Origin: Mixta tenebrionis | GTDB taxonomy: Bacteria > Pseudomonadota > Gammaproteobacteria > Enterobacterales > Enterobacteriaceae | Reading direction: 5' to 3' | Length of the DNA: 64,000 bases | Assembly (NCBI RefSeq): GCF_006517625.1 | Contig: NZ_VHQI01000012.1 | Location: 62,001-126,000 of the forward strand | Part shown: positions 30,901 through 42,067 of the stretch, piece by piece | Layout: every line of letters starts with the position of its first letter | How positions within the stretch are numbered: position 1 is the stretch's first letter | The notes under the pieces: model-generated | Told to the model about the DNA's origin: nothing | Database searches by the model: none | The model's input: only the letters and a program-made list of their open reading frames with translations | Translations under genes and position numbers: made by a program

Positions 30901-32214
30901 TTAATGCGCGTCGATAAACGCGATTTTAAGCACAAACAGTAGCGCCACCACCACTACGCAGGGGCTGATTTCACGCCAGCGTCCGGTTCCGGCCTTCATC
31001 ACGCAGTAAGCGATAAAGCCCAGCGCAATACCTTCGGTAATCGAAAAGCTGAAGGGCATCATGGCGGCGGTAACGAAAGCGGGCACCGCCTCAGTCAGAT
31101 CGTCCCACTTAACGCGCGCCAGGCTGGATGTCATCAGCACGCCGACATAAATCAGGGCGCCCGCGGCGGCATAGCCGGGCACCATTGACGCCAGCGGCGA
31201 CAGAAACATGACCAGCAGGAACAAAATGCCGGTAACGACCGCCATCAGGCCGGTACGTCCGCCAACGGAGACGCCGGAAGAGCTTTCGATATAGGCGGTC
31301 ACGGAAGAGGTGCCGATTGCGGCGCCGGCAACGGAGCTAACGCTGTCTACCAGCAGCGCCTGCTTCATGCGCGGAAACTTTCCTTCTTTATCCGCCAGCC
31401 CGGCCTTATCGGTAACGCCAATCAACGTGCCGGAAGAGTCAAACAGGTTCACCAGCATAAAAGAGAAGATGATTCCGGCCATGCTGATATTAAACGCGCC
31501 GGCTACATCGACCTGGCCAATAACGGAGTCAATCGCCGGAGGCGCGGAAAAGATGCCGCTGTACTTCACATCGCCCAGCAGCAGACCGGCCAGCGTGGTC
31601 ACCACAATGGAGATCAGCACGGCGGCATGAACATTGCGCGACGCCAGCACGGCGATAATAAAGAAGCCCAGCGCGCCCAGCAGAACGCTGTGCGAGGATA
31701 GATCCCCAACGGAAACCAGCGTCGCTTCGTTAGCGACGATAATGCCGGCGTTTTTCAGCCCCATCAGCGCGATAAACAAACCGATCCCGGCGGTAATGCC
31801 GGTGCGCAGGCTGAGCGGAATATTGGCAATCATCCAGTAGCGCACGCGGAACAGCGTCAGCAGCAGCAGCCCCGTCGCTCCCCAAAAAATCGCCCCCATG
31901 CCGACCTGCCATGAATAGCCCATAGCGCCAACCACCACAAAGGCGAAAAAGGCGTTCAGCCCCATTGCCGGCGCCAGCGCTACCGGCAGGTTGGCCGCCA
32001 CGCCCATTAAAATGCTGCCCAGCGCGGCGATTAAACAGGTAGTGACAAATACCGCCTGGGTATCCATGCCCGCAGCGCCAAGAATTTGCGGGTTAACAAA
32101 GACGATATAGACCATCGTCAGAAAAGTAGTAAATCCGGCGATAACTTCAGTTCGCACCGTGGTGCCGTGCTCCTGAAGCCGGAACAGGCGTTGCAATAAG
32201 CCTTGTTTTGTCAT
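30901..32214 (-). CDS. adeP: Adenine permease AdeP (NCS2/AzgA type)
   Basis: A 437-residue inner-membrane purine transporter, nearly the same as E. coli AdeP (YieG), a high-affinity adenine:proton symporter. About a dozen or more hydrophobic segments are visible, and the AzgA-type signatures TVRTEVIAGFTTFLTMVYIVFVNP, LAPAMGLNAFFAF and TSSVTAYIESSSGVSVGGRTG are all present. Divergent from yieH; a PurR-type box lies between the two starts, consistent with purine control. Confidence 0.95.
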   Translation of the reverse strand: MTKQGLLQRLFRLQEHGTTVRTEVIAGFTTFLTMVYIVFVNPQILGAAGMDTQAVFVTTCLIAALGSILMGVAANLPVALAPAMGLNAFFAFVVVGAMGYSWQVGMGAIFWGATGLLLLTLFRVRYWMIANIPLSLRTGITAGIGLFIALMGLKNAGIIVANEATLVSVGDLSSHSVLLGALGFFIIAVLASRNVHAAVLISIVVTTLAGLLLGDVKYSGIFSAPPAIDSVIGQVDVAGAFNISMAGIIFSFMLVNLFDSSGTLIGVTDKAGLADKEGKFPRMKQALLVDSVSSVAGAAIGTSSVTAYIESSSGVSVGGRTGLMAVVTGILFLLVMFLSPLASMVPGYAAAGALIYVGVLMTSSLARVKWDDLTEAVPAFVTAAMMPFSFSITEGIALGFIAYCVMKAGTGRWREISPCVVVVALLFVLKIAFIDAH

Positions 32215-32285
32215 TTGTTACATCCGAACGGGAGGAAAGAGTCGCTGCGTATGCTAGCGATTTTGGCCGAACTGTACACTATTTT

Positions 32286-32301
32286 TCGCAAACGGTTGCG
32301 G
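32286..32301. promoter_or_regulatory. Candidate PurR operator, adeP / yieH
   Basis: TCGCAAACGGTTGCGG resembles the PurR consensus ACGCAAACGTTTGCGT, with the conserved GCAAACG core. It lies about 70 bases upstream of adeP and 86 upstream of yieH. Confidence 0.6.
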
Positions 32302-32386
32302 TTTGCTGCAAAATCCCGTTATTGGCTCGCTTTCCGCGCCCGGTCGGTTAAAGTGAGCCTGACCGCACCATTAAGGATGAAGCAAC

Positions 32387-33049
32387 ATGAGTATTGAATG
32401 TCTGTTTTTTGACTGCGACGGTACGCTGGTGGATAGCGAACGTCTTTGCACCCAGGCCTATGTAGACACCTTCGCACGTTATGGCGCTGCCCTTTCCCTG
32501 CAGGAGATGTTTGAAAAATACAAAGGCGTAAAGCTTTACGACATTATTGCCGACGTAGCGCGTCAGCATCCTCTTAACGCGCCGGTAGAGGAGATCGAAC
32601 GGGAATATCGCCAGCAGGTGGCGCGCCTGTTTGATGCTCATCTGCAACCTGTTGCGGGCGCAAAAGCGCTGCTGGAGCAGGTCTGCGTGCCCATGTGCGT
32701 GGTATCCAACGGCACGGTGCCGAAAATGCAACATTCGCTCGGTCTGACCGGCATGCTTTCCTTTTTTGCTGACCGGCTGTACAGCGGCTACGATATCGGC
32801 CACTGGAAGCCCGATCCGCAGCTGATGTTTCATGCAGCGCAGCAGATGCAGGTGCCGATTGAGCGCTGTCTGTTGGTTGACGACTCAGAAGCTGGCGCTC
32901 ACGCCGGCATCGCCGCAGGCATTCCGGTATTTTACTACTGCGCCGATGCCCATAACCGGCCAATCGATCATCCGCTGGTTACGTCGTTTAACGATCTGGC
33001 CCAGCTTCCCACGCTCTGGCGCGAGCGCGGCTGGGCATTAACCCGCTGA
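32387..33049 (+). CDS. yieH: YieH, HAD-family 6-phosphogluconate phosphatase
   Basis: A 220-residue cytosolic phosphatase like E. coli YieH, which acts on 6-phosphogluconate and some other sugar phosphates. HAD motif I is FFDCDGTLVDSE (residues 7-18), motif II VVSNGT near residue 104-109, motif III around HWKPDP, and motif IV LLVDDSEAG near residue 160. A helical cap domain lies between motifs I and II. The gene is single, transcribed toward phoU; the hairpin downstream mainly serves the opposite strand. Confidence 0.94.
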   Translation: MSIECLFFDCDGTLVDSERLCTQAYVDTFARYGAALSLQEMFEKYKGVKLYDIIADVARQHPLNAPVEEIEREYRQQVARLFDAHLQPVAGAKALLEQVCVPMCVVSNGTVPKMQHSLGLTGMLSFFADRLYSGYDIGHWKPDPQLMFHAAQQMQVPIERCLLVDDSEAGAHAGIAAGIPVFYYCADAHNRPIDHPLVTSFNDLAQLPTLWRERGWALTR

Positions 33050-33065
33050 AGCGTGGAGAGCCGCG

Positions 33066-33098
33066 CGTAAAAACCAGCCGCGCGTCAACGGCGCGGCT
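33066..33098 (-). terminator. Rho-independent terminator after phoU
   Basis: On the minus strand AGCCGCGC and GCGCGGCT enclose seven bases and are followed by GGTTTTTA, 22 bases past the phoU stop. It ends the pst operon. Confidence 0.75.
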
Positions 33099-33119
33099 GA
33101 TATGCAGAGCGGTAGAGGA

Positions 33120-33854
33120 TCAGGCGGGGCTGCTGCCGTTTTCATCGCCTGCCAGCAGCTTATCCAGCCGGTCGCCGCCAACGTGACGAAAATCCTGTCC
33201 CTTTACGAAATAGAAAATAATTTCGCAGATATTCTGGCAGCGATCGCCGATGCGCTCGATGGCGCGCGCGCAGAACAGCGCGGTGAGCACGCTGGGAATG
33301 GTGCGCGGATCTTCCATCATGTAGGTCATTAACTGCCGCACGATGCCTTCATATTCCTGATCGACTTTTTTATCTTCGCGGTAAATTTCGATCGCCGCGC
33401 TAAGATCCATCCGCGCAAAGGCATCCAGCACTTCGTGCAGCATCTGAATAGTGTGGTGGCCGAGCGATTCCAGGCTCACCAGCAGCGGCTGATGCTGCTG
33501 GCCAAATTTTTCCAGGGCCGTGCGGCTGATCTTTTCCGCCACGTCGCCGATACGCTCCAGCTCAGAGATGGTTTTGATAATCGCCATCACCAGACGCAGA
33601 TCGCTGGCGGTAGGCTGCCGCTTGGCGATAATACGCACGCAGGCTTCATCAATCTCCACCTCCATCATATTGACCTTCTGGTCGCCGTCGATGACCCGCT
33701 TCGCCAGCTCGCCATCCTGATTATGCATGGCGGTAATGGCATCGGTGAGCTGCTGCTCCACCAGCCCGCCCATAATCATCACCTGGGTGCGGATGTGCTC
33801 AAGCTCAGCGTTGAACTGGCCGGAGATATGTTTATTCAGGTTAAGGTTATCCAT
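33120..33854 (-). CDS. phoU: Phosphate signalling protein PhoU
   Basis: A 244-residue all-helical protein of two PhoU repeats, each with an E/DxxxD metal-binding pattern ([14 protein letters not shown] and [14 protein letters not shown]). It signals phosphate sufficiency from the Pst transporter to the PhoR kinase and limits phosphate uptake. Last gene of pstSCAB-phoU, starting 15 bases after pstB. Starts [15 protein letters not shown] as in E. coli. Confidence 0.97.
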   Translation of the reverse strand: MDNLNLNKHISGQFNAELEHIRTQVMIMGGLVEQQLTDAITAMHNQDGELAKRVIDGDQKVNMMEVEIDEACVRIIAKRQPTASDLRLVMAIIKTISELERIGDVAEKISRTALEKFGQQHQPLLVSLESLGHHTIQMLHEVLDAFARMDLSAAIEIYREDKKVDQEYEGIVRQLMTYMMEDPRTIPSVLTALFCARAIERIGDRCQNICEIIFYFVKGQDFRHVGGDRLDKLLAGDENGSSPA

Positions 33855-33869
33855 CGGGTTCTCCAGTCA

Positions 33870-34652
<783 letters not shown>

Positions 34653-34684
34653 TTAACGCCGCCTGACAGCCGCGGCGCAATAAT

Positions 34685-35572
34685 TTAGTGTTTCGATTTA
34701 GCGAAAATCACGCGCGCCAGAATATTCAGCAGCAGAACGCAAAGGGTAATTAACAGAACGCCCGCCCAGGCCAGGCTTTGCCACTCGGCGAAAGGGCTCA
34801 TGGCGAACTTAAATATGGTGACCGGAAGGTTTGCCAGCGGCTGCATCATGTCGGTGCTCCAGAACTGGTTCGACAATGAGGTAAACAGCAGCGGCGCCGT
34901 CTCGCCGGCGATACGCGCCACCGCCAGCAGCACGCCGGTAATAATGCCGGATACCGACGCCTTCAGCGTAATGGCGGCGATCATCTTCCATTTCGGCGTG
35001 CCGAGCGCATAGGCGGCTTCACGCAGCGTATCCGGCACCAGCTTCAGCATATTTTCCGTGGTACGAATAACGATCGGCACCTGCAACAGCGCCAGCGCGA
35101 TCACGCCGGCCCAGCCGGAGAAGTGCTGCATTTGCGCCACGACCAGGGTGTAGACAAATAGTCCCACCACAATCGACGGCGCCGACAGCAAAATATCGTT
35201 AATAAAGCGAATCACCTCGGCCAGCCAGGATTTACGGCCATACTCCGCCAGATAGATCCCGGCCAGAATGCCCAGCGGCGTGCCGAACAGCGTAGCCCAC
35301 AGGATTAGCAGGCCGCTGCCCGCGATGGCGTTAGCCAGCCCGCCGCCGGCGGTATTCGGCGGCGGGGTCATTTCGGTAAACAGCGCCAGTGAGAAGCCAT
35401 CGACGCCGCGGGTAATGGTGGTAAACAGGATCCACACCAGCCAGAACAGGCCGAAGGCCATGGTCAGCATCGAGAGCGTCAGGGCGATTTTATTGCGCAG
35501 ACTGCGGCGCGCCTGCATTTTGCGCCGCGATGCCTGCAGTTCAGTACGGGCATGTATATCGAGCGTGGTCAT
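34685..35572 (-). CDS. pstA: Phosphate ABC transporter permease PstA
   Basis: A 295-residue permease with about six membrane segments and the EAA loop ([14 protein letters not shown]) that contacts PstB. Pairs with PstC to form the channel. Its ATG overlaps the pstC stop by four bases, a sign of translational coupling. Confidence 0.97.
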   Translation of the reverse strand: MTTLDIHARTELQASRRKMQARRSLRNKIALTLSMLTMAFGLFWLVWILFTTITRGVDGFSLALFTEMTPPPNTAGGGLANAIAGSGLLILWATLFGTPLGILAGIYLAEYGRKSWLAEVIRFINDILLSAPSIVVGLFVYTLVVAQMQHFSGWAGVIALALLQVPIVIRTTENMLKLVPDTLREAAYALGTPKWKMIAAITLKASVSGIITGVLLAVARIAGETAPLLFTSLSNQFWSTDMMQPLANLPVTIFKFAMSPFAEWQSLAWAGVLLITLCVLLLNILARVIFAKSKH

Positions 35573-36531
35573 GAGCGCGCTCCTTCACTTTTCGCCAGCC
35601 GTAGAATCATCAGTTTGGAAACCGCCAGCACGATAAAGGTGATAACGAACAGGATCAGCCCCAGCTCCATCAGCGCGGCGACGTGTACGCCCGATTCCGC
35701 TTCGGCAAACTCATTCGCCAGCGCGGAGGTAATACTGTTGCCGGGCATATAAAGCGAGACGCTGTCGAGCTGGTAGGTGTTGCCGATAATAAAAGTAACC
35801 GCCATCGTCTCGCCCAGCGCGCGCCCCAGACCCAGCATCACGCCGCCGATTACGCCGTTTTTGGTGAAGGGCAGCACGATGCGCCAGATCACCTCCCAGG
35901 TGGTGCAGCCAATACCGTAGGCGGACTCTTTCATCATCACCGGCGTCTGTTCGAAGACGTCGCGCATTACCGAAGCGATATAGGGAATAATCATAATCGC
36001 CAGAATGACGCCAGCGGCGAGAATGCCGATACCGAACGCCGGACCGGCGAACAGCGCGCCCACCAGCGGAATGCTGGAAAGCACGTTGCCGACCGGCGTC
36101 TGGAAATATTCGGCAAACAGCGGGGCGAAGACGAACAGCCCCCACATGCCGTACACAATGCTGGGGATCGCCGCCAGCAGCTCGATCGCCACGCCGAGCG
36201 GACGTCGCAGCCAGCCGGGCGCCAGCTCGGTTAAAAACAGCGCAATACCGAAGCTGACCGGCACGGCAATCAGCAGCGCGATCAGCGAGGTCACTACGGT
36301 GCCGTAAATCGGCACCAGCGCGCCGAAGTTTTCATTGGGCGCATCCCACTCTTTATTCCACAGAAACGAGAAACCGAATTTCTCAATACTGGGCCAGGAG
36401 GAGAAGAGCAGAGAGATAATGATGCCGCCAAGCAGCAACAGCACAATCAGCGCCGCCAGCTTGACCAGCACGCCGAAAAGTATGTCGCCTTGTTTTCCTG
36501 GGGCCTTAAAAGACGGCCTGGTTTCAGCCAT
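35569..36531 (-). CDS. pstC: Phosphate ABC transporter permease PstC
   Basis: A 320-residue permease with about six membrane segments, a large periplasmic loop ([20 protein letters not shown]) and the EAA-type loop [15 protein letters not shown]. Partner of PstA. It lies 101 bases after pstS, a gap holding a perfect hairpin that probably allows pstS to be made in excess. Confidence 0.97.
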   Translation of the reverse strand: MAETRPSFKAPGKQGDILFGVLVKLAALIVLLLLGGIIISLLFSSWPSIEKFGFSFLWNKEWDAPNENFGALVPIYGTVVTSLIALLIAVPVSFGIALFLTELAPGWLRRPLGVAIELLAAIPSIVYGMWGLFVFAPLFAEYFQTPVGNVLSSIPLVGALFAGPAFGIGILAAGVILAIMIIPYIASVMRDVFEQTPVMMKESAYGIGCTTWEVIWRIVLPFTKNGVIGGVMLGLGRALGETMAVTFIIGNTYQLDSVSLYMPGNSITSALANEFAEAESGVHVAALMELGLILFVITFIVLAVSKLMILRLAKSEGARS

Positions 36532-36555
36532 AAAAGTCTCGACAGAAGAAATTCG

Positions 36556-36574
36556 GGGCGGCCATCAGCCGCCC
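36556..36574 (-). terminator. Hairpin between pstS and pstC
   Basis: GGGCGGC-CATCA-GCCGCCC is a perfect seven-base stem without a T run. Such intercistronic stems can protect the upstream messenger end or lower expression of downstream genes; here that fits the excess of binding protein over permease usual for this operon. Confidence 0.55.
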
Positions 36575-36632
36575 GGATACTACGGGCCGACGTTCCGTCG
36601 CCCCCTGTAACGGCGGATACACCGTAAAAGCA

Positions 36633-37676
36633 TTACTGATAGAGCGCCTTACCTGAGCTGTCTTTAATCTGCGCTTTCCAGTCGGAGCGGATCTGCTCTA
36701 CCACGGAATCGGGCAGCGTCGCGTAATCCAGGCTGGAAGCGGTTTTGTCGCCATCTTTATAAGCCCAGTCAAAAAACTTAATGATCTCGGCGCCTTTTTC
36801 CGCGTTGGTCTGGTTCTTGTACATCAGGATGAAGGTGGTGGTGGTAATCGGCCAGGCGTCTTTACCTTTTTGATTAGTCAGATCCTGAGCGTAAGATTTG
36901 CTCCAGTCGGCGCCTTTGGCCGCGTTGCTGAAGGTTTCTTCCGTCGGGGATACCGGCTGACCATCGGCGTCGATCAGTTTGGTATAGGCCAGCTTGTTCT
37001 GTTTCGCGTAGGCATATTCCACATAGCCGATAGAGCCGGGCAGACGCTGGACAAAGGCGGCGATGCCGTCGTTGCCTTTACCGCCGAGACCAGTCGGCCA
37101 GTTAACCGTGTTGCCTTTGCCGACTTTTTCGCTCCACTCCTGGTTGACCTTGGAAAGGTAGCTGGTGAAGACGAATGAAGTACCGGAGCCGTCAGCGCGA
37201 CGCACTACGGCGATGTTGGTTTCCGGCAGTTTGATTCCGGGGTTCAGCTTAGCGATCGCCGGATCGTTCCATTTTTTAATTTTGCCGAGATAGATATCGC
37301 CTACCGTCTGACCGTCCAGCGTCAGCTGACCAGACTGTAAGCCCGGCAGGTTAACCGCCAGCACCACGCCGCCAATCACGGTGGGGAACTGGAACAGGCC
37401 GTTTTTCTGTAAATCTTCATCTTTCATCGGCGCATCAGAGGCGCCGAAATCCACCGTTTTTGCGATAATCTGCTTCACGCCGCCGGAAGATCCAATGCCC
37501 TGGTAGTTGATTTTACTGCCGGTCGCTTGCTGATAATCTGCTGCCCACCTGGCATAAACCGGAGCCGGGAACGTACCGCCTGCGCCCGTCAGATCGGTGG
37601 CTGCAAAGGCAGATACCGCGCTCAGGGAGAGGGTGGCGGCAACAAATTTGGCTACGGTGCTACGCATCAGTGTCAT
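36633..37676 (-). CDS. pstS: Periplasmic phosphate-binding protein PstS
   Basis: A 347-residue binding protein with a signal peptide of about 25 residues (cleaved near [10 protein letters not shown]). Phosphate-binding signatures include [22 protein letters not shown] and [12 protein letters not shown]. The first ATG is favoured by GGAGG five bases upstream; a second ATG lies three codons in. First gene of pstSCAB-phoU, controlled by two Pho boxes upstream, so it should be induced by PhoB under phosphate starvation. Confidence 0.98.
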   Translation of the reverse strand: MTLMRSTVAKFVAATLSLSAVSAFAATDLTGAGGTFPAPVYARWAADYQQATGSKINYQGIGSSGGVKQIIAKTVDFGASDAPMKDEDLQKNGLFQFPTVIGGVVLAVNLPGLQSGQLTLDGQTVGDIYLGKIKKWNDPAIAKLNPGIKLPETNIAVVRRADGSGTSFVFTSYLSKVNQEWSEKVGKGNTVNWPTGLGGKGNDGIAAFVQRLPGSIGYVEYAYAKQNKLAYTKLIDADGQPVSPTEETFSNAAKGADWSKSYAQDLTNQKGKDAWPITTTTFILMYKNQTNAEKGAEIIKFFDWAYKDGDKTASSLDYATLPDSVVEQIRSDWKAQIKDSSGKALYQ

Positions 37677-37751
37677 ATTCCCTCCGGGGGAGTAAAATTC
37701 AGGCTGTACGCCGTTTTAGTAAGAATCTGTGATTGCTGCAGGAGGAAAAAT

Positions 37752-37769
37752 AGGACAGTTTAATGACAG
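37752..37769 (-). promoter_or_regulatory. Pho box, promoter-proximal
   Basis: On the minus strand CTGTCATTAAACTGTCCT, close to the PhoB consensus of two CTGTCAT repeats 11 bases apart. It replaces the -35 region of the pstS promoter; TATTTT follows as a possible -10. Confidence 0.85.
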
Positions 37770-37784
37770 TGAAATGTATTAAAT

Positions 37785-37802
37785 ATGACAGTTTTGTGAC
37801 AG
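37785..37802 (-). promoter_or_regulatory. Pho box, distal
   Basis: On the minus strand CTGTCACAAAACTGTCAT, a near-perfect PhoB site, 33 bases (three helical turns) upstream of the proximal box. Confidence 0.88.
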
Positions 37803-37891
37803 GCGGAAAGCGTGCAGAGGAATCCATAATCCGCTTTTTCCTTTGTGCAAGGCGGCGCTTCTAACTCTGGTTTTAATGTTAACAGAAATAA

Positions 37892-38103
37892 TTGGTCAAA
37901 AATAAAGGGGGTGCTTATAGTAGTGTCGATTCATGTGGGGCCGGGCTCATTGGCGGCCTGACTGCAGCTGCGCCAGGAAACGCCCTGGTATGGCAGCAGG
38001 TATTACTGGAGGAATGATTGCTGGTCAATGTACAAAGGACAGCTTTAGTAATGGCTGTGGCGGTAAATCTGATTCAAATTATGGCAGTCAATGTACCTGG
38101 TAA
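37892..38103 (+). pseudogene. Decayed microcin structural gene (frameshifted, no leader)
   Basis: Two overlapping frames together spell a microcin-like core. The first (from about 37892) reads VKNKGGAYSSVDSCGAGLIG then GLTAAAPGNA; after a one-base shift near 37985 the next frame continues PGMAAGITGGMIAGQCTKDS and then FSNGCGGKSDSNYGSQCTW to the TAA at 38101-38103. Neither frame alone is complete, and no start codon with a double-glycine leader is present upstream. The plan (Cys, glycine-rich hydrophobic stretch, GGxxxGQC, Cys-rich tail) resembles disulfide-containing microcins of the PDI type as I remember them. It is followed by a putative immunity gene. The frameshift could also be a sequencing error, but the missing leader is not explained by that. 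Confidence 0.6.
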
Positions 38104-38139
38104 CCACCAGAAAAACGAACCCAAAAACAGGCCGTCACG

Positions 38140-38346
38140 ATGAAAACCATTATTTATTTTTCATTATACCTGGCGCTTTTTATTATTGGTTTTGCATTAC
38201 TTAACAACGCTAACGTACTTGATTTAAACACTCATTCAAGAAGTGAGTTAATTTCTAAATTCATTGTTATGATTATCGTACTCATCGCTACAACGCGCTG
38301 GGGGATAAAAGCTTATACGTTATTAACAGGTAAAGATAAAGATTAA
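38140..38346 (+). CDS. Small membrane protein, putative microcin immunity
   Basis: A 68-residue protein with two hydrophobic segments, IIYFSLYLALFIIGFALL (about residues 4-21) and FIVMIIVLIATTRWGI (about 41-56), joined by a polar loop and ending TLLTGKDKD. Size, topology and its position 37 bases after a microcin-like pseudogene suggest an immunity protein retained after its toxin decayed. I recognise no specific family. The ribosome site is weak. AT-richer than its pstS and glmS neighbours, it is probably imported DNA. A terminator follows directly. Confidence 0.65.
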   Translation: MKTIIYFSLYLALFIIGFALLNNANVLDLNTHSRSELISKFIVMIIVLIATTRWGIKAYTLLTGKDKD

Positions 38347-38374
38347 AAAAGAGGAAAGTATTTTTCCTCTTTTT
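38345..38374. terminator. Terminator after the putative immunity gene
   Basis: AAAAGAGGAAA and TTTTCCTCTTTT face each other around a short loop, with A and T runs on both sides, so it can act in both directions. Confidence 0.75.
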
Positions 38375-38450
38375 ATTAACGTCTATCGTTCCAGAGATGG
38401 CGACAGCTATTTTTACTATTTCTGTCGTTGCGCATTTAGCACTAACAATT

Positions 38451-38478
38451 CGGCTATGCCTGTTAAAGCACATAGCCG
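38451..38478 (-). terminator. Hairpin downstream of glmS
   Basis: CGGCTATG and CATAGCCG enclose 12 bases, 25 bases past the glmS stop codon. No proper T run follows on the minus strand, so it may stabilise the messenger end rather than terminate. It coincides with the position where Tn7 would insert. Confidence 0.4.
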
Positions 38479-38540
38479 AAACGTAACAGCTGGCGCCCCG
38501 CTTTACTCTACCGTCACCGACTTGGCAAGGTTACGCGGCT
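38478..38540. other. attTn7 site at the 3' end of glmS
   Basis: TnsD of Tn7 binds the last codons of glmS (here encoding [12 protein letters not shown]) and Tn7 inserts about 25 bases past the stop. The binding part is conserved here. No Tn7 ends or tns genes are visible, but foreign-looking DNA (the microcin remnant) lies just beyond. Confidence 0.5.
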
Positions 38541-40332
38541 GATCGACATCGGTTCCTTTAATCAGCGCCACATGATAAGACAGCAGCTGGAGCGGCACGG
38601 TGTAGAAAATAGGCGCAATCACCTCTTCTACATGCGGCAGCGGGATAATCTTCATCCCTTCGCTATCGCTAAAGCCTGCATCCTGATCGGCAAACACATA
38701 CAGCAGACCACCGCGCGCGCGCACTTCTTCAATATTCGACTTCAGCTTCTCCAGCAGATCGTTATTTGGCGCAACGACGATCACCGGCATATCGGCATCG
38801 ATTAACGCCAGTGGACCATGTTTTAACTCGCCTGCCGCATACGCTTCCGCATGAATATAAGAAATCTCTTTCAGCTTCAGCGCCCCTTCCATCGCGATCG
38901 GATATTGATCGCCCCGGCCAAGGAACAGCGCATGATGCTTATCAGAGAAACCTTCCGCCAGCGACTCGATTAATTTATCCTGCGCCAGCATTTGCTCGAT
39001 GCGGCTCGGCAGCGCCTGCAAGGCGTGAACGATATCATGCTCAATCTGCGCGTCCGCGCCCTTCAGCCGCCCCAGCTTCGCCACCAGCATCAGCAGCACC
39101 GCCAGCTGGGTAGTAAAGGCTTTGGTTGAAGCGACGCCAATCTCTACCCCGGCTTTGGTCATCAGCGCCAGATCGGATTCACGCACCAGCGAAGAGCCCG
39201 CCACGTTACAAATAGCCAGCGAGCCGAGATAACCCAGCTCTTTCGACAAACGCAGCGCCGCCAGGGTATCGGCGGTTTCACCCGACTGGGACAGAGTAAT
39301 CAGCAGGCTGTTTTTACGCACCGCTGATTTGCGGTAGCGGAATTCAGAAGCGATTTCCACATCGCACGGCAGGTTCGCCAGCGCTTCAAACCAGTAGCGC
39401 GCTACCATGCCGGAATTGTAGGAGGTGCCGCAGGCGATAATCTGCACATGCTCCACCTGCGCCAGCAGCGTTTCCGCCTGCGGGCCAAGCTCGCTGAGAT
39501 CGACTTCGCCATGGCTGAAACGTCCGGTTAAGGTGTTTTTCAGCGCGTTCGGCTGTTCATAAATCTCTTTTTGCATGTAATGGCGGTACATGCCTTTATC
39601 GCCTGCATCATACTGGGCGCTCGATTCGATTTCGGCACGCTTCGCCTGTTTGCCATCGCGATCGATAATCGTTACTTCGCGCCGCGTTACTTCAGCGATG
39701 TCGCCTTCTTCCAGATAGATAAAGCGACGCGTTACCGGCAGCAGCGCCAGCTGATCGGAGGCGATAAAGTTTTCCCCGACGCCGCAGCCGATTACCAGCG
39801 GGCTGCCGGAGCGAGCGGCCACCAGCAGCGACGGATCGCGGCTGTCCATAATCACCATGCCGTAAGCGCCGCGCAGCTGAGGGATAACGCGCAGTATTAC
39901 TTCCCGCAACGTGCCGCCCTGTTTCTGCTCCCAGTGCACCAGATGCGCCACCACTTCCGTATCGGTTTCAGAAGCGAAACGATAGCCGCGTTCGATCATC
40001 ATGTTACGCAGCGGTTCGTGGTTCTCGATAATGCCGTTATGCACGACAACGATATGCTCAGAGACATGCGGGTGCGCGTTTGCCTCGGAAGGCTCGCCGT
40101 GCGTTGCCCAGCGGGTATGAGCGATACCGGTGCCGCCGATCAGCGGATGCTGTTCCGCCGCTTCAGACAATTTCTGCACTTTGCCTACCCGACGCAGGCG
40201 CGTAACGTGCCCTTGTCGATCCACCACCGCCAGCCCGGCGGAGTCATAGCCGCGATATTCGAGACGGCGCAGACCTTCCAACAGAATTTCAGCAATATCA
40301 CGTTGCGCAACGGCGCCAACAATTCCACACAT
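38503..40332 (-). CDS. glmS: Glucosamine-fructose-6-phosphate aminotransferase
   Basis: First enzyme of amino-sugar synthesis: it makes glucosamine 6-phosphate from fructose 6-phosphate and glutamine in the cytosol. The 609-residue product starts [10 protein letters not shown] with the N-terminal nucleophile Cys (position 2 before Met removal), followed by a glutaminase domain to about 240 and two SIS sugar-isomerase domains ([17 protein letters not shown]) ending NLAKSVTVE. It is transcribed after glmU, as in E. coli where the intergenic region is a small-RNA target. Length matches the family. Confidence 0.98.
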   Translation of the reverse strand: MCGIVGAVAQRDIAEILLEGLRRLEYRGYDSAGLAVVDRQGHVTRLRRVGKVQKLSEAAEQHPLIGGTGIAHTRWATHGEPSEANAHPHVSEHIVVVHNGIIENHEPLRNMMIERGYRFASETDTEVVAHLVHWEQKQGGTLREVILRVIPQLRGAYGMVIMDSRDPSLLVAARSGSPLVIGCGVGENFIASDQLALLPVTRRFIYLEEGDIAEVTRREVTIIDRDGKQAKRAEIESSAQYDAGDKGMYRHYMQKEIYEQPNALKNTLTGRFSHGEVDLSELGPQAETLLAQVEHVQIIACGTSYNSGMVARYWFEALANLPCDVEIASEFRYRKSAVRKNSLLITLSQSGETADTLAALRLSKELGYLGSLAICNVAGSSLVRESDLALMTKAGVEIGVASTKAFTTQLAVLLMLVAKLGRLKGADAQIEHDIVHALQALPSRIEQMLAQDKLIESLAEGFSDKHHALFLGRGDQYPIAMEGALKLKEISYIHAEAYAAGELKHGPLALIDADMPVIVVAPNNDLLEKLKSNIEEVRARGGLLYVFADQDAGFSDSEGMKIIPLPHVEEVIAPIFYTVPLQLLSYHVALIKGTDVDQPRNLAKSVTVE

Positions 40333-40437
40333 AGTTTATTTCCTGACTAATGGCGCTGATGCGCCAGCGTTGTCATCTGACCTGATATTCCGGCTTTGCC
40401 GGTTCCCCGAGCCTTGTAGAGAGTGGGGATTATGGTT

Positions 40438-41808
40438 TTATTTTTTCTTCACCGGGCGTTGCCAGCCCGATTTTTGCAGCTGTTCTTTACGGTTATAGAC
40501 CAGTTCATCTGCGGTAATATCCTTCATCACCGTGGTCCCGGCGGCGATCGTCGCACCGCTGGCTACCGAAACCGGCGCCACCAGCTGAGTATCGGAACCG
40601 ACAAAAACGCGATCGCCGATAATGGTTTTAAATTTATTCGCGCCATCATAGTTGCAGGTAATGGTGCCTGCGCCGATATTCACCTCGTCGCCAATCTCGG
40701 CATCGCCCAGATAGCTGAGATGACCAGCTTTTGAACCTTTGCCCAGCGTGGCCTTTTTCATTTCAACAAAGTTGCCGACGTGCGCCGCCTCACCCAGCTG
40801 GCTGCCGGGACGCAGACGGGCAAATGGCCCTACGGTACAGGCCGGCGCCAGTTGCGCATCCTCAATAACGCTGTAAGGGCTGATTTCACAACCGTCGCCG
40901 ATAATGCTGTTTTTAATGATGCAGCCCGCGCCAATTTTGACGTTGTGGCCCAGCGTAACCTTACCTTCGATAATCACATTGCTGTCAATTTCCACATCAC
41001 GTCCGTGCTGCAGCTCGCCGCGCAGATCGAAACGCGCCGGATCGCGCAGCATGACGCCCGCCAGCAGCAGCCTTTCCGCCTGTTCGGTCTGATAAATGCG
41101 CTCCAGCGTCGCCAGCTGCAGACGATTATTCACGCCTTCCGTTTCGCTAATGCGCGTCGGCTGCACGGTTTCGATACGTCGGCCTTCCGCCCACGCCAGC
41201 GCGATAATATCGGTGATGTAATACTCACCCTGCGCGTTATTGTTAGTCAGCTGGCTCAGCCAGCGTTTCAGATCGCCGCCGTTAGCCACCAGGATACCGG
41301 TATTGATCTCCTGTATCGCCAGCTGCTGCGGCGTGGCGTCTTTTTGTTCTACGATGCCGGCAACCTGCCCATTTTCACGCACGATACGCCCGTAGCCGGT
41401 TGGATTATCCAGCGTTACCGTTAACAGACCAATGCCGCCTTCAGGTTTCGCCGCCCGCAGCCGCGCCAGCGTATCAACGGTAATCAGCGGCACATCGCCA
41501 TACAGCATCAGGATATCTTCGTCATCGGCGAAGAAGGGCGCAGCCTGCTGCATGGCATGTCCGGTGCCTAACTGCTCCGCCTGCAATACCCAGTTTAGCG
41601 TCTCATCGTTCAGCATCGCCTGAAGACGATCGCCGCCGTGACCGTAAACGAGGTTGATCATGCGCGCACCAAGACCTTTTGCAGCATCGATCACGTGTTG
41701 CACCATTGGCTTTCCCGCCAGCAGATGCAGGACTTTAGGAAGACTGGAATACATACGGGTGCCTTTGCCAGCGGCAAGGATCACCACGCTCATTGCGCTG
41801 TTAGACAT
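40438..41808 (-). CDS. glmU: Bifunctional UDP-GlcNAc pyrophosphorylase / acetyltransferase
   Basis: Bifunctional enzyme completing UDP-N-acetylglucosamine synthesis. The 456-residue product has an N-terminal nucleotidyltransferase domain ([18 protein letters not shown], residues 11-28) and a C-terminal left-handed beta-helix of hexapeptide repeats from about residue 250 ([20 protein letters not shown]) carrying the acetyltransferase site. First gene of the glmUS unit; a candidate promoter lies 50 bases upstream. Confidence 0.98.
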   Translation of the reverse strand: MSNSAMSVVILAAGKGTRMYSSLPKVLHLLAGKPMVQHVIDAAKGLGARMINLVYGHGGDRLQAMLNDETLNWVLQAEQLGTGHAMQQAAPFFADDEDILMLYGDVPLITVDTLARLRAAKPEGGIGLLTVTLDNPTGYGRIVRENGQVAGIVEQKDATPQQLAIQEINTGILVANGGDLKRWLSQLTNNNAQGEYYITDIIALAWAEGRRIETVQPTRISETEGVNNRLQLATLERIYQTEQAERLLLAGVMLRDPARFDLRGELQHGRDVEIDSNVIIEGKVTLGHNVKIGAGCIIKNSIIGDGCEISPYSVIEDAQLAPACTVGPFARLRPGSQLGEAAHVGNFVEMKKATLGKGSKAGHLSYLGDAEIGDEVNIGAGTITCNYDGANKFKTIIGDRVFVGSDTQLVAPVSVASGATIAAGTTVMKDITADELVYNRKEQLQKSGWQRPVKKK

Positions 41809-41858
41809 AGTTATCCTGATTGAATTTTTTCAGATGAAAGTTAAACGGTTTCGCCCTG

Positions 41859-41884
41859 AGATTACTACATTTTTCTCATGTCAA
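41859..41884 (-). promoter_or_regulatory. Candidate glmU promoter
   Basis: On the minus strand TTGACA (41879-41884) is followed after 14 bases by TAATCT (41859-41864). The -35 is perfect but the spacing is short, so the exact -10 is unsure. It lies about 50 bases upstream of the glmU start. Confidence 0.4.
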
Positions 41885-42017
41885 AATTAACGGGCTTGCG
41901 CGCTATCGCAGCGAAAAAGGATGCACCGGAATCAAGGCTAAATACAATGAAAAATGGCTAATTTCAGCCGCTTAATTTTAGACGAGTAGCAAGACTGGAA
42001 GAAAAGAGCAGGGCAAT

Positions 42018-42046
42018 AAAAAATGCCAGCCCGTAAGAGCTGGCAT
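42018..42046 (-). terminator. Rho-independent terminator of the atp operon
   Basis: On the minus strand ATGCCAGC and GCTGGCAT enclose eight bases and are followed by six T, 22 bases past the atpC stop. Confidence 0.88.
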
Positions 42047-42067
42047 CGATGATGCTGTTAAGCCTGA

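Noticed and set aside
38440-38540. Tn7 insertion
   Set aside because: The target sequence is present, but no Tn7 end repeats or tns genes are seen in the window.
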